Source: Ricordea florida
Lineage: Eukaryota; Cnidaria; Anthozoa; Corallimorpharia; Ricordeidae
Assembly (NCBI GenBank): GCA_949710005.1
Contig: OX453283.1
Location: 18,362,304-18,426,303, forward strand
Direction of reading: 5' to 3'
DNA length: 64,000 bases
The notes under the pieces: model-generated
Databases searched by the model: none
Told to the model about the DNA's origin: nothing
Seen by the model: only the letters and a program-made list of their open reading frames with translations
Shown: positions 44,367 through 57,464 of the stretch, in pieces
Layout of the letters: each line of letters opens with the position of its first letter
How positions within the stretch are numbered: the first letter of the stretch is position 1
Translations under genes and position numbers: made by a program

Positions 44367-44730
44367 TTGCTTCTGTAACTAGGGGTCTTATTTGATTCCT
44401 AGAACAGAGCATGACCTATTATCTGGACGGTTTTAAGGCGAAGGAGGGCCAAAAACCTCTCAGTGAAAAAACATGTGGCCGCTTCGGACGAGGCACATTC
44501 GAGGCACGGACGAGGCACAAAGTCCATCAGTTGCTAGAGTGTAACGAGGTAAGTTTATTAATTTTAGACTTAAGAGAAAACCATCGTAGCTTCAAGGGAA
44601 GAGAGAGAAGATTTGGACTTCGTCGAATCAGTTATTGCTCGACCGTGGCCATGTGTAAATAACACTACTGAAAAAATAATACAATACGACCATAACATAA
44701 CGATCCGTTGAAACGCGTACAAACTCATAC

Positions 44731-46028
44731 CCTCTTGGAGTTGAATTAGTTCATTTTGTTGTCGTTGGTTTCGTTGTGCAGGTTTGCTACCCCTTAATTT
44801 TTTATTCATTTCCTCGTCTTCCATTACCTTCGCGCTCCGCTTTCGTTTTCTGGACACTGGAATCCTCTCTGGTGCTGTTTCGTCAATTTGGTTGTGGGGT
44901 CCTTCGCCGTTGGTGACTAACTTGAGTACAGGAACGCCTGTTGCCCAAGCAGTAACCCGCTGAATAACAGACACTATGACACAAAAATAGGTGCATCTAT
45001 AAATTAGACTGGCTTTTCTTTAAGGCGAGGGGGTGGGTTGTGAGGGCAAGATTGGGGTGATCTCTTCCAGACCCCCTCCCCTAAGAACTAATCAGCCTCG
45101 TCTTGTGGTGTCACAGAAAATTAAGTACTTATATTCATTGTTAGCTACGGAACAAACATTGTCTCATTTTTTTCTCCATAGGTGGCCCAATTTCACGATA
45201 TAAAATGTAATTCATGAAACGTACGAGAGCGTGACTCATGCCTTGAGCGGTGTTGTGTTACTGTTTCTTCTTAGTGGAGCACCATGCACCACCAGCAAGT
45301 GTTAACTTGCGGAAAATGCTTCAAAACGGCCTGAGATGCAGGAAAAAGTAGAGAATTCAACAAGGGATTAACGTACGGTGATTTTATTCTCAGTACATTG
45401 ATTTCATTTTTTTGGGAAACAAACCCTCATCTTAAATCGCATCTTTGTAACACAACACCCCGCCGGCTCAAAGGCAAGAGTCACGTTCACGTACGTTTCA
45501 TGAATAATTTGTAAACTTGGGCGGTCTGTGTTCCCCCACTTCTTAAAGTAGTCTCAAAGCATTTACTTCCTCAGTCTTGAATGATTACTAGCTTATTTGA
45601 GCTATACATAATTGCCAGTACAAAGTTAAGAAAAATGTTCGACAATTTTGTCTCGTGGATAGATTAACTTCACGTGCATAAAACGCATTGTTAATATAAG
45701 GATTACTTACCTTGAAGCATTCCGCTACCGTTTACCAGGCTTGGCAATTCATGACCCCAGGCGTCTTGTGTTCTGATCGAAAAAGCTTCCACTCCACCGC
45801 ATTAATTCTCGCGAAGTTGACTTCTGGGTTTGCTCCCAGACCTTTACTTCTGGCAATTTCAGCAAAGACTGAAGTAAAGCCTTCAAAGTGTTTCTTAAAG
45901 TTATGAAGCTCTTTATGCAATCCCTTTTCAATTGGTACATTGAACTTTTCCTTGTGGATGGGCTGACCATCTACTTTGCCCGATTCCAACGTCAAATAAA
46001 ACGAGACGATTGCTCTGACACTCGCCAT
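44731..46028 (-). CDS. Gene G, unknown protein, two visible exons
   Basis: Exon 1 runs from ATG at 46028 (MASVRAIVSFYLTLESGKVD) to a GTAAGT donor at 45711; exon 2 is 44973-44731 between a TCATAG acceptor and a GTATGA donor, so more exons are expected to the left, beyond the L1 insertion. Exon 1 contains HNFKKHFEGFTSVFAEIARS and needs one base change of frame near 45765 to join ELPSLVNGSG, which leads into exon 2. Exon 2 carries a basic nuclear-localisation-like stretch (SRKRKRSAKV). I do not recognise the family. The frame disagreement may mean a pseudogene or an unseen splice. Confidence 0.4.
45211..45505. repeat. MITE with ~52-bp inverted ends
   Basis: TTCATGAAACGTACG at 45211 and its inverse CGTACGTTTCATGAA at 45491-45505 begin arms that pair on through GTGACT, GCCTTGAG and GTGTTGTGTTAC. 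A partial third copy (GGCAAAAGTCATGTTC then GTGAACGTTTCATG) lies near 47251-47280. Located in the intron of gene G. Confidence 0.65.
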
Positions 46029-46480
46029 TGCAACAAGCTAGAAAACGGGCTAGCTGCGACACGGACGTCACTCCGCGAACACATGTTACACATTAGACAA
46101 TAAGTTTTTATTTCGTTTCCAACAGAGCCAACCTCTGATTGGCAGTGACCTTGACAGATGATAACATGCTGATCTAGATCAGATAGGTCTACCTCTCATG
46201 TTCATGTCAGGTTTTCATTTCATTCAGTCACAAAGATCAAAGATGTCACCGAGGTCAAGTAAAGAACATGAGAATGGTCGATTATGTTGCATAACAATGA
46301 CAGAAGACCTATTTTGAACCATCTTGACAGACAATTTACGTGTAATAGTGTTGGGTTTATTTGACGTTCACGACATTATATCGGCAAATCTCGATTCACA
46401 GACTTCCACCTTAGAAGATCATGCATCATGGTGAATATATAATTCACGAATCACGGCTGTTTTTCATGAGTTTTCCCGAT

Positions 46481-49400
46481 TCATGCTCTGTTTTTGGTCA
46501 ATTCACGGATCACGCGAAACCCCTTCCAGACCCTGTTGCTGGTAACTGATCGAAGTTTTCCATTGTTCAGTTTAAAATCAACGAGAACGTGGCACGAGAC
46601 TAACAAAGTATCTTCCCAAATGTGTCCGTCCGCTTTTCTCCAGGGCTGCCATTCTTTTCTCCAGCTCCCTCTCCAGTATTGGAGTTTGAAATCGTCGCCA
46701 TTGACTTCGAGTACCCTACCAATCACTGGTATTTTTTTGTAGTTTTGAATATGAACCGCAACGAATACATCCTTTTCAAGAGACTGTATGAGGTTGTCGG
46801 TGTCTACCTCAGTAACAAGAGACAATACTTGGTCGAGATTTTGGTAGCGCCCTGTGTATACCTGCAAATAATCCGAAAAGATGCAAGATAATTACCAAAC
46901 TAGATGAAGAGTTTATTAAAACAGCCTCTTTCTAACCTCTAGCTTTCTTAGGTTTCAGCCTCTTCGATTAAGACAAATGATAAGGGCCATTTACATGATA
47001 CGACTTTCTCACAAGCGACAAGCTGACTACGGGCATGACTTGAACCATTTACGCGCGCGAGCGTCCATCGTTCGAGATCACGCACAGCAACTATATTAAA
47101 ATTCGCTTCAAAAGCTCCCGTCGCTATGCTCGATAGCTGCTCTAACCGTTGCTTGTCTTCATCGCCGGCAACGGTCGATTTCATTCAGAAAACATTAAAT
47201 TTCATTCCTTTTGACCATTGTGGATCCTTTGAAACAGAACACTGCTCTAAGGCAAAAGTCATGTTCGTGAACGTTTCATGTCGCGAGCTTGGGGTATACT
47301 TTATCGAGTATTGCATTTTCCATTTTTATTTATTTCAACATATAAAACAGAATGTGCCTGTTGAAGTGGTGGATTGAAAATAATTTCGATTGTATGTGCC
47401 AAATAGCCAGTGAATAGCCGCATATACCGTAATATCTGTTAAAACATTGCGGTCAACCAATCCTGTTTCCTGTTTTTTCACTTTCATGGTTAATTTGCAT
47501 TAAAATCATAAAACCTATTCGGCTTGTCCCAAGGTTTGATGTCATCAAAACAACCAATCCTCTGAATATGTTTTGCTTTGGTATTTTTTTTTTTTTTTTT
47601 GCGGTTAAAGAAGAAACAAAATGTTAAATACTATCGTTGTAACAGTCGTATCCAGTATATATCCATATATCCAACAAAATGTTTATAAAAGCTTCTTGGG
47701 GTAACGAGATTTTGGTGTTCAATCCCCGTGAACAATTATTACTCTTGCTTACCTGAGGTATCTCACTGAGCTGCCCAAGCACCATATCTTCAACATCTTT
47801 TGGAGCATTAACTGGTCTTTGAGGTAAACCATGGACCGCTGTTCTTTCCTGTTCTGTACCCTGTACTGGCTGTTCTGTTTGTGAGTCTAACCCCTGAGGT
47901 ACTTGACGACGCTTTATGGCGACAACCTCATCCAGTAACCAGACTGAAGGTTTCTCTCTTGAAGCAAACCAGCCATCTTTGTCTTCAAAGAAGTCTTTCT
48001 GCCATTTCTTAGTGGTATCTGTGAAAGCCCTTGAAGTGTAAAACTTCGGGATATCTAATCGTAACTTTTTGAGGTTTATTCTTTCTGCGGAAGGCGGGAT
48101 AATATCCGGCACGTTTGTTGTCAAAACATCCTACAATATAAATGTCAACCTAGGTAAAATAAAATAAGTTGGTTCTCATTAAAAGCATCAAAGTTACACT
48201 CTACAAGCAGATATGAGAAGTTTTCCCATATGTTTCATTAACTATTACAGAAAAATAATCAAAACCTGTTTTGTCGAATTCGTCGAAGTGATTAAATATA
48301 TCTCGGGCTGTAGTTCACTTCTAGAGGAATCTACTATATGGACGAGAATGTTCTACTAGGACCTGAGCCACTCGTACATTCCATGCACCACTCCATCCGG
48401 GACCCGAGTGGCGTATTTTCCGTATGACACGCTTGCGGGTGTCATATCGCTCATTGAAGTCACGATTCGTGCCATTTCTACTTTGTTGAATGAACTTGGT
48501 TTGTTGTGAGCTAGCATCGACAAGCAGGTTTAATTTGTTTAATTTGGCAATGAAAAAAAATGAGTTTTCCGAAAAACTCAAGTCACCGAGAACATGATAA
48601 TGGAAACCTTGACGATTTCAAGGCTTTGAGAGAGAATTCTTCCCAAGGAATTTCACAAAGTGCAAGGTGTTGTAAAGAAGAAAACAAAGCAGTTGAAAAC
48701 TATCGGCCGTCAAGACATTACCGCATCAGATTCAAGTCAAAGTCAGTGATGTTTTCAGTTATTACGTGTTACGATATTTAGTTGACAAGTATTTCATGTA
48801 TTTTGTTTGATTGGAATTCACTAAGTGTTTCTATATCCTGGACACGGGTGCTTTGTATTTTCCCAGAAGACGAACGGTGATTTGTAAAACTTGCTCGATT
48901 TTTCGAAAACAATTAAATAAAAATCGGCAATTTCAATTACATCTGGTTTCCATAATATTATAATAAAAAGAACATTACATGTTGGCTCAAAAATACGAAT
49001 TTTATGTTCTCGTTGCAAAAACGACATCTCACTCGTTCGCCGCGCTCACTTGTGAGTTATCCTTTCTGTCACTCGAACATAAAATTCATATATTTTCACC
49101 AATAATATCCTCTATATATTAAACCTTCGTTGCCACTCCTTATCCCTTGACCAGTGTTTGTATCTGAGGACAACATCCCCTAACGAGTTCTCCTCCAGAA
49201 CAAAACAGTGAGGATTACTGATGTTGTGCATTTCGAGTCTTGCAGGCGCCATCCAAGTACGGATATGGAACATAATATCCAATACTCCAACATAAGGGGT
49301 TGAGTTGTATGAGTTCCTGACTGCATCCATTAGTTCTGAAGAAATAAAAAAAAATGAAAACCAACACAAATGAAAACCAACACAAATGAGTGGATAGATG

Positions 49401-51550
49401 CATCGATAGACAGAAGGATTTGTTGGAGTGGGTTTGTGGATGGATTACATTATCAAAAAAAAGACCTACTATAAAATTTTAAGACATTAATTACCATCAA
49501 GAGTGCACACGTTGTGTTTAAAAAATCCCTGATCCTGCTGAAAAACTGGTCAACATCTTCGTGGGTGTAGCCGACCATTAAAAAATTTACTCTTACCTGT
49601 AAAAAGGTGGGTATAATAAGCTTAGATCTTAGGCGGTATTTACCATAAAACCTTTCCCAAAATTTGACTGAACAGTAACATGGAAATTTTGGCTTAGTCA
49701 ATTTTCAGTAAACCGCTCAAATTCGTTTGAATTTCCAAACATTAAATACTCACTGGCTACATCTTCACTGGAGATAGGTGAAGTAAACAGGATCTTACCT
49801 TCTTGAAAACTTTAAGTTTAATGAGTACAGCAAGAAATCCAATAACGAACTGGTTCTTGTTCTCCCTCCAACAGTTGTCCATTTGTAAGCGTAACTTGTC
49901 AGGGATGGACTGCATCCGTCGTAACGTGTGCAGCAGTACATTCATGGTGTAATTTGAGTCATGTGGCCACTGGAATATATCTAGAAATGCTAGGGTTTCT
50001 CTGCCGTGATTCAAGACACCTGTTAGATGTGTTCTCAGCTTCCATGCAGAACTGGAAGGTTTGCTAACATGAAGCAGAGCGGGAATTAAAAGTTTACTTT
50101 GATCCATGCCATCAAGAATTGTGCAGGCGTACTTCTTTGACCCAATAGCATCCCTTGCTTTTGTACGATGGTAATAATACTTTTCTCTTTCTTCCCTGTG
50201 TGAGAATAACAATAATTTACATGAAAATAATCGTTCCCTGAAAACATTATTACTCGCGTGCATGCATGACTTTGTTATTAAGAAGACTTACATCGGAAGG
50301 TCATTGTGATACTTGTAGAGTCTGCCAAAATATTTGCGCAGTGCATTATCCAAGGTTCTTTACTTTTCCTCTTCTAGTGCTGTACATGTCACACTTGGTC
50401 AAGCGATTTACCTACCAGACAAGGCATTTATATTTAATACAAAAAAAGTAACAAACAACAAAAACAAGCCTCTTTCTTTTTGGATCCTCTCGAGTCAAAC
50501 ATGAAAAAACAAATAGTTAGAGGAAAAATGACCACACAGAAATTGAGGGCGAGGCGGGCTCTCCTCCATCAGCATTTTGTGTGGTCATTATTTCTCTTGT
50601 TGCATGCAGTGAAAATCAGCAAGCTGACTTGGTGATTTTTCTTTGCTAAAACCCACTGTTAGCCAATTTGACTGTTCATTAATTGTCTTATATATTTTTG
50701 AGTTGGATTTCAATTAACATACAAACAAAGTAAGCTAACCCATAGGATTAAAAAAATCTTAGTAACCAACCTTTGGAATATGAACGTCGTAAAAGTGAGT
50801 CTTCTTGAGGTTACAAAATTGTGAATACGAGATGGAGTTTTCACCTTGCTACTCTAGGTCAACCTTCATGTAGTCATACAGAGTTTTGAAATCGATGTAG
50901 CTAGGAAGGTGAACAGTTAAGCTGTCTGGCATTATGTCTCCAATTCGGTTGAATGTCATTTGCATCCATGAACTTGCAACAGAACTTTTGTGCGTAAGTC
51001 TTCTGTCAGTTTCCTGATCAAAGCTAACCTGGCCTGTCATGAACGATTGGTGTGTGTTTGAAAACATTCTCCTGCCTATTCCAAATGCTGCCATCCATGC
51101 CGTTTTGCAAACATAGTAACCTTGAGCCATAAAGACAATGTCATTTTTATTTCTACAGGGAGCAACAATAAATACATAAAACGTAGTAAACGAGCTGCCC
51201 TGAAGCAAACCCGCAAAATTTTACAAAATGCGCACTCATTTCTAAACTAGCTTATCAGCCTTATGAGGAATATATGGAAGATCATCTCTGATGTAATTAG
51301 TTTACGAAGAACGATCCCTTTCACAATCCTTTTGAAGCAAGCCAAATAATCATAATCGTTTTATCTTTATGTTTGTGGATGATTAAATATGATTTCTTAC
51401 CCATGTTCCCAGAAATAATCGAGGATCCACTGTTGTTTAGCCTGCATGGACATCTGTTGAAATCGAGTTCTGGTGACAAGAAGGTCACTGCAGTCCATGC
51501 TGTTGGTATGTTTGTAAGTTAAAATGTTGGTAAATCTCGGTCTCAGCGTT
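46481..51550 (-). CDS. DUF7869-like transposase-derived gene, multi-exon
   Basis: Exons on paper: 51550-51401 (QWILDYFWEHG), ~51155-50858 (YYVCKTAWMAAFGIG; RIGDIMPDSLTVHLPSYID), ~50345-50294, 50197-49799, 49596-49495, 49335-~49118, 48130-47753 and 46861-46481. The core exon has KYACTILDGMDQSKLLIPAL, LRTHLTGVLNHGRETLAF, QWPHDSNYTMNVLLHTL and LQMDNCWRENKNQFVIGFL; the next has FLMVGYTHEDVDQFFSRIRD. These are the blocks of DUF7869 proteins, whose acidic residues (DGMDQ, MDNC, HEDVD) resemble an RNase-H-like catalytic core. Splice sites are good for most exons and I saw few stops, so it may be expressed. Start and some exons are uncertain. Confidence 0.6.
48996..49089. repeat. 94-bp hairpin repeat
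   Basis: CGAATTTTATGTTCTCG at 48996 is matched inversely by CGAACATAAAATTCAT ending at 49089. Lies in an intron of the DUF7869-like gene. Confidence 0.55.
50527..50590. repeat. Short hairpin repeat
   Basis: AATGACCACACAGAAA and TTTTGTGTGGTCATT are inverse copies around a GC-rich loop. Intronic. Confidence 0.55.
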
Positions 51551-53270
51551 CTAAAGAGAGTGATTTTTGCTATCATACAGCTGTCTCGCTTTTTCTTCCT
51601 GAAGCGCAGCGAATTCAGAAAAAAATCGATGTCAAATGATCAAATGTTTTAGCAGAACTGTATGTAATACTTTGAAAATTACCTTCAATAACTGAGAGAC
51701 TTGCAGTAATGCATCTGGATTTTTGAAACATTCAATTCCACTCACTGAAGTAAGTGCTGATACTCCATCCCAATAAGACGTGCCTGTTGCTCCTAAACAA
51801 ACTGCAACACAAGAGAAGTCAAAGGATGCAAGCTCCTGTTCTACCCGAGTTGACCTTGTTTATACCAATTACATGTAGCTGTGGAAAACTATACATAGAC
51901 GCCAGGAGTAAATGGATTTTGATAACTTAGGAAGTCAAAGTGTTGTTTATGGTTAGTTGCACATGAGGAAATATTATACGCTGTCGTACTTTGTCGGTGT
52001 CATAAAGGCAATCAGGCGCAAAAATAGTAACTTAAGCCACCCCCAAATTGGTCTCCTTTCGGTTTTCATTTTTTCCGTCGACCTTAATTTCCATAAGAGA
52101 TTCCTCCCGAGAGTACTTTATGTGTGTTTAAAATACGTCTTGTGCACAGAAATCTTAAACCGGATAAATATAAATCAAAGCTCGGTAAAGAACATAAATC
52201 TCCTTTTTATGCGATCAACAGCTGTAAACGAGTAGAAGATATTTTTTTATTTAATGTCTTCCGATCATGCAATGTTCAGTTCTTTAATCTCCGCCTCAAG
52301 TTTGTTTCAAAACTACTCGCTTCATACCTGATACCTTGTATTAGCAAACTCGAGAATATAACCGGATATAAAGTTATTCAAAAAAATAACCTTGTTTGTG
52401 ATACAGCACCACAGGATGTTGAATAATTTCTTCTTTCAGGCTTATATTATCAAATGTGTTCATCTTCCCAGCATGCAAATCATGTCAGAGTGTTCTGACA
52501 TGCCAGATTTTGCGTATTCTGGGGAAAGAGGTCAAGATACTTAATACTCACAGAATCTCAACTTTACGTGTAAACGTCTTTTTTATAAAACCATTCCGAG
52601 GCATCGATTTTTTTCAAATGCAGAAATTGCTGTTGTGCGTAAATCAGTAAACTTCAGTGTATAATTTACCATGCAATGCCAAATTCTGTCACTCCCAGAT
52701 CAGCATCTTTGCTTGTGGTTAGATTTTCAGTTGATTCGATTTTCTGTTGGTTGATACGCTGGATTCAATCATATACCGATGTAAAAGTGCATTTTCTCTC
52801 TTTTACCTTATGCAACTTAGAAGGTCCAATTCCAGCGGACAATCATATGCCGTTTGTTCTCATCAATAGTCAGTTGTCAACTTTTACCGTTTGAAACCTT
52901 TTGACTTTGAAGGAAATGCAAATTATTTCAGTTAATTGAATTATTTTGAAATAATTTTATTCGAGTTCTTTCATATGAATAGGCAACAGCAGAATGCAAA
53001 TGGAAACTACATTGTGCAACATCTTAGTCATGGATTGAGGATTTAGAGTAAAATTCTGCCTTTAGCTGTGCCATAATCAATCACGTTACAAGTTAATTAA
53101 AAGGGAAAATTCTTTAGAATTAGTATGTGCGTGGCTGATTAGAGAACAACGTGTGGATAACAGATGGCCTTCTGTTCGTTAATAGTTGGGCTGGAATCTA
53201 ATGTTCTGTGCCTTGTGTTTTAGCTCTCTTACTTAACAGCAGCTCTTCAAATTCAGCTGGTGTTGGTTGC
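51551..53270. other. Interval without supported genes
   Basis: AT-rich sequence with short unsupported ORFs. Upstream exons of the DUF7869-like gene may lie near 51680-51840, but I could not define them. Confidence 0.4.
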
Positions 53271-53277
53271 CTAGCTA

Positions 53278-54170
53278 TCAATGCGTCGACATCACGGAAA
53301 GTCTGTCTTTCAGTTCTTTAAGAATATCTTCTACTTCACGGAAAGAAGTATTTTCAGTCAATCTCCACATTACTACTTCACCATTCTCGTTCAAACAAAG
53401 GAACAAGTTTTCAAACTGATTCACAAACACTGAATCCTCACTTTGTGTTACTCTGATGTGCTTGCTCACTTTGAAGGTGTGGTCACATGTCAGAACAGAA
53501 CAAGGTGTACTTAGAATTTCACTCTGACTAATGTTACTTACGCTATTATACTATGCAAGGAAAATATGCATTGGTCGTTGCTTGGAGTAGCATAGAGGGG
53601 GCTTGCATAAAATTCGTTTAAGTTGGTTGAATTGCATTTAAAAGAGGTGCACTGTGAAAACTTCCTAAAGTGCATCAACATTATGTCTTCGGTTAATTCA
53701 AGAAAGTTTTGTCCTTTGCCAATGTAAGCGACCAAGTAATCCAGCAGTTCCTGAGAGCAGGCGCTTCGATAGTAAAGCTTGAAAGAAAATCGGTTCTCTA
53801 TTGCCTTTGGGATACTCTCAAGAATTTCAACTGACGCAGAATGGTATATATGACCAACCCGGGACTGGTGCTCTGCGATGTTGAATGGACATTGGTACAG
53901 TGACTGCACCAGAATGATATTTCCATGTAAATCGTACACCAATCACGGTTCGTTGAAGTTTCTTTTCTCCAAATCGTCACACCAGGGGGGGGGGGGGGGG
54001 TTGTGGGCTGGACAGTAGACATCCATTCGAAAATGTTTCAATGGACACCAAATGAAGACTTTACGTAGCACATCCCACTTTGCTATTCCGGTTTGTATGA
54101 CATGATCAAAACGGTCATTCATCGGATCCTCGAACTCGGTTCTTATGTTCTTCTCTCCCAAGTATCACTC
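53278..54170 (-). pseudogene. DUF6729-like / DDE transposase fragment
   Basis: From 54161: AKWDVLRKVFIWCPLKHFRM and DVYCPAHN, a homopolymer-derived run of Pro (G14 at 53986-53999 on the plus strand), then an in-frame TGA at 53943-45, then LVYDLHGNIILVQSLYQCPF, SIPKAIENRFSFKLYYRS and QELLDYLVAYIGKGQNFLEL, as in DUF6729-type regions. A frameshift near 53545 leads to SVLTCDHTFKVSKHIRVT and NLFLCLNENGEVVMWRLTEN, the first part of an associated DDE-like domain. The remainder is missing. Stops and shifts mark a pseudogene. I believe the exons at 62901-63967 belong to the same or a related family. Confidence 0.6.
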
Positions 54171-54339
54171 CTTGACTAATACCAGTGGCCATCGAAAGAA
54201 CTATAAGAACAAAGATGCAGCAAATCAAAAGTTTAACCCGAGAAAATAAAACAGGTACGCTTGGTTACAAGTAGAAGAAAACAAAACATTGTTCTTTGAA
54301 ATTCTGTATTTGATTCTAATAATGATACCAAAACTAAGG

Positions 54340-54726
54340 CTAATAATAATAATTATAATACTAATACTACTACTACTACTACTAATAATAATAATAATAT
54401 ACTCCATTTATATTGCGCATATTCTATATTAATAATCATATGCGCATTACAATCAGACCAATAGACCATGACATCGGGAACACGCCCTACTCTTTTCGAA
54501 CAGTGCCATGGATTCTTTTACGTCCCACATTACAGATAGAGTTTTGAGACGGGGCCTACGGTTTATCGTCCTTATCCGAGAAGACTTGAAAGTCTAAGCA
54601 TTTGCAGATGCCATTACAAAGGCAGCACTTTCCACTCAATTATTTTAAGACCATGAGTGTTTGTCCGGCCAGGGTTTTGAACCCGCAACCTCCCGCACGG
54701 TAGTCCAGTGCTCTACCAACTGAGCA
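54340..54726 (-). mobile_element. SINE copy with tRNA-like head
   Basis: On the minus strand, the head at ~54726-54665 reads GCTCAGTTGGTAGAGCACTG and GGTTGCGGGTTCAAAACCC, tRNA A- and B-box-like. The body contains ACCGTAGGCCCCGTCTCA and CACTGTTCGAAAAGAGTAGG. The tail is an ATA/ATT/TAC-type trinucleotide array (54340-54395). The body matches the copy at 59237-59455. Confidence 0.8.
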
Positions 54727-57464
54727 AAAACAATGATGATTATGGTAATGATGGCGATAATGATAGTGTTTCCTCAATTAAGAAAGGTTAACTCTGTTAG
54801 AATTTGGAGCCTTAGAAGTTCCCATGTGCTGAGTTAGTAATTGGAAACAATGTGTAGGCAAAATTTTTTTGGGGAAGATTTATCTCACAGTGGTGTGAAG
54901 AAAATATTAAAGAAAAGATTTTAGAGTTAAGTCTTAGAATTTTGAAAATGAAAACAATTACAGTGGAAATGTCCTAGGTTCTTAAAAGCCTAGACAAAAG
55001 GCATGTTTGTAATAACAAAGTGTATCATTGTCTTTCTCACAATGTAGTCACTGGGTGTTCATTGCTACGTTTCGAATACTTACTGGTAGTTTTCTTCAGC
55101 TGATGGGGTCGCCTGATTGCACGGCACTTATTGTTCGTGTAAAACTTGCGTCGCGTTTAATTTCATGAAGACATTCATTGAATCTTCCACGACAACAACA
55201 ATTTTTTGTGGTATTGCTCAGTTCAAATTAAATGACAATTAGAAACTAAAATTTACAAAAAAAAGCATAAACTAATATGTTAACATTAAATTATAATTAA
55301 TGTGGTTATGGATAAACTCTTACTTGTAGGGCTTCGAATGTAAAATGCTGTAATTTGCTTCAGATATAGGAGTCGGTGTTATAAAAAAGAAATAATTATA
55401 TATTTTGTTCATTTGAGTCCGATAAAGAGTTATATATATCATTTGATTTCCCTTTTATTTTTGAGAATCGCTAGAACTAATCATCACCAGGCCTTCTTCT
55501 GCACATATCTAGCTATATAGGTAAATAATAGCATGTACTTTCTTTGAATAATTATAGATAAAGAGCACGAAAATATCCTTACATGTACCATGACGCTACA
55601 TTTGCCACCTAAAGCACATCAAAATAAGAAATTTGCTGGGGATTAGCAATAACATTATTGTTTGCTGACGGGTCTTCCTGAATATGCTATTGTTGGCTGG
55701 AAAGTGATTTACCATTCCCACTTCCTGGATTTCTGAAACACATTGAGAAGATGTGGAAAATTTCATTTTTGTTTCTTTTCATGCGAATATGTGTGTCTAG
55801 TGCTACACTGACGTAATGTGAATTTCGTGTAACCATCCCGTGTGGTATGGTAACTATATGAAATGGCGTGGTATGGTCATTATATGAAGCCTGTGCATTT
55901 GTTGCAAAACAAGTGGTTTTGATGATATTTCCTACCGTTAATGGAAATGGCATTTTCAAAGAAGTGTTTGTATTTTGAAAAAAAGGAAAATTAATTTTGA
56001 AAGTTGATTTACCTGGCTGCCCCCACCTACCTTCTCCTAATTGTTTTTTTTTTTTCAGCAATTGTGGTGATGATGTTGCAGAATGGAAAGTTCAAAGAAC
56101 TTCCCAAAATATGTGTGGAAATGGGCATAGCATGAAAAACGTGAAGCAGTAGAAGGAAATATTTAATTCAAATTTTTTATTAAAACTGTTACAGAACTAT
56201 TTATGGAAATACAATGTTACATGATGATATAATTGAAGCATGAACGCAAGTGTTAACATGAAAGTGTTTTCTTGTAACATACCTGTCAATGTTATATGTA
56301 AAGCTCTAATTTGTCATTCTTATGGAAATATATTTGGCAGAATATTTACTCCAGGAGAACAACTAAAAACTGGAAATCTCATTGCTGGCGAGCCTTAGCG
56401 AGACAGCTCACTATTTGAGAGGGTCAGCGGTGTTCCATATCACATAAGCGGTGAAAAATCTCGATTTTTCGGATGTCAGATTCGGGGCATACGCAGTTTG
56501 GCATTTTTGTTGTGTTACATCACAATGATTTCTTCTGCACGTTTCACCACACTTCACATCTTGCTGGCGGTTGACAAGTTCGGAAGAGTTGAAAAGTTAA
56601 GGATTTTCCTTATTTTGATTGCCTACATGTTCTGAATGCGCGGGGAAGTATTCATCAAGGTCACAATCAGTTTAGTGATGAATCGCGAGGACGACAGGTG
56701 GATTTCATGAGTTTGTCTGCCTTACGATGGGACCAGTTGTGGCTAACTCAGCAATGTAGGTGTGAAGAAATCGATTGCGTCTTGCTTCATGGAAATGATT
56801 TGTTCCCCAATGCACTTCAAACGGGGTAATCACCAGATAGAGAGATTTGCCCTCTGAGAAAATTACCGCCTCAAGCTTGCCTGTCTTCAGAGATATTCAT
56901 GAAAGGTCAATTGGAAAACAGATCTGTTGTGAAGTGAGTTCAGAGTGTTTCAAGGGGAAGCACAAGGTTACTAGCTCGCCTGTTAACGTTGAGGCTAAAT
57001 CTTTGACCGTTGAGTCAAAAAGTCTGTCGCCCATTGAGGCAAAATATTCGGAAGGATTTCCGCACAGGTCCCTACTTCATTATGCATGCAGTTAATGTAC
57101 TGTTTCATTATGGTAAAACAAGAAATGTTTCCACGCGCATTCCCCTAAACAATTCAACTACGGTATGCATAGGGACGTGTGCGGAAATCGTTTCAAATAT
57201 TCGACCGTTGAGTCACAAGGTCTTTCGCCCGAGGAGGCACAACAGTCGACCTTCCAATTTATGGAACTGTTTTGTTCCCAGAATGAACTGGACTTCTTTG
57301 TTATTGTTATTACCTTCTTGAAGTCACTTTTACCTTAAAGATCTGAAAAGTGTTTGTACCAAGATCTTACAGTTACAGTGACGCTTAAATGTCATAATGA
57401 ATGTACCGGTATTCTCTGAATTAATTTGTTTATTCTTTTCTAATACTGATGTCGTAGGTTTAGT
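54727..57464. other. Interval without supported genes; short divergent repeats
   Basis: A 124-codon minus ORF at 55687-56061 shows no motif and begins in a poly-T tract. At 57006-57050 and 57200-57235, GACCGTTGAGTCA, then a GTCT core and TCGCCC recur in the same order about 190 bp apart. No gene call is made. Confidence 0.4.

Larger units (their letters stand above)
39082..44518 (-). mobile_element. Full-length L1/Tx1-like LINE with 12-bp target duplication
   Basis: AAAGTCCATCAG at 39070-39081 and again at 44519-44530 flanks the element. The 3' end is a poly-A read as T12 at 39082 on the plus strand; the 5' end near 44518 has repeated CGAGGCAC units. It contains ORF1 and ORF2, both broken. 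The insertion lies downstream of, or in an intron of, gene G. Confidence 0.85.

Noticed and set aside
53470..53550. Mini-intron with GTAAGT donor near 53545
   Set aside because: It would be only ~32 nt; a one-base frameshift gives continuous protein into CDHTFKVSKH and is simpler.
53986..53999. Proline-rich linker in the DUF6729-like fragment
   Set aside because: It derives from a G14 homopolymer and may be an expansion or sequencing artefact.
55687..56061. 124-codon minus-strand ORF
   Set aside because: It starts in a poly-T tract, has no motif, and lacks supporting splice or codon evidence.
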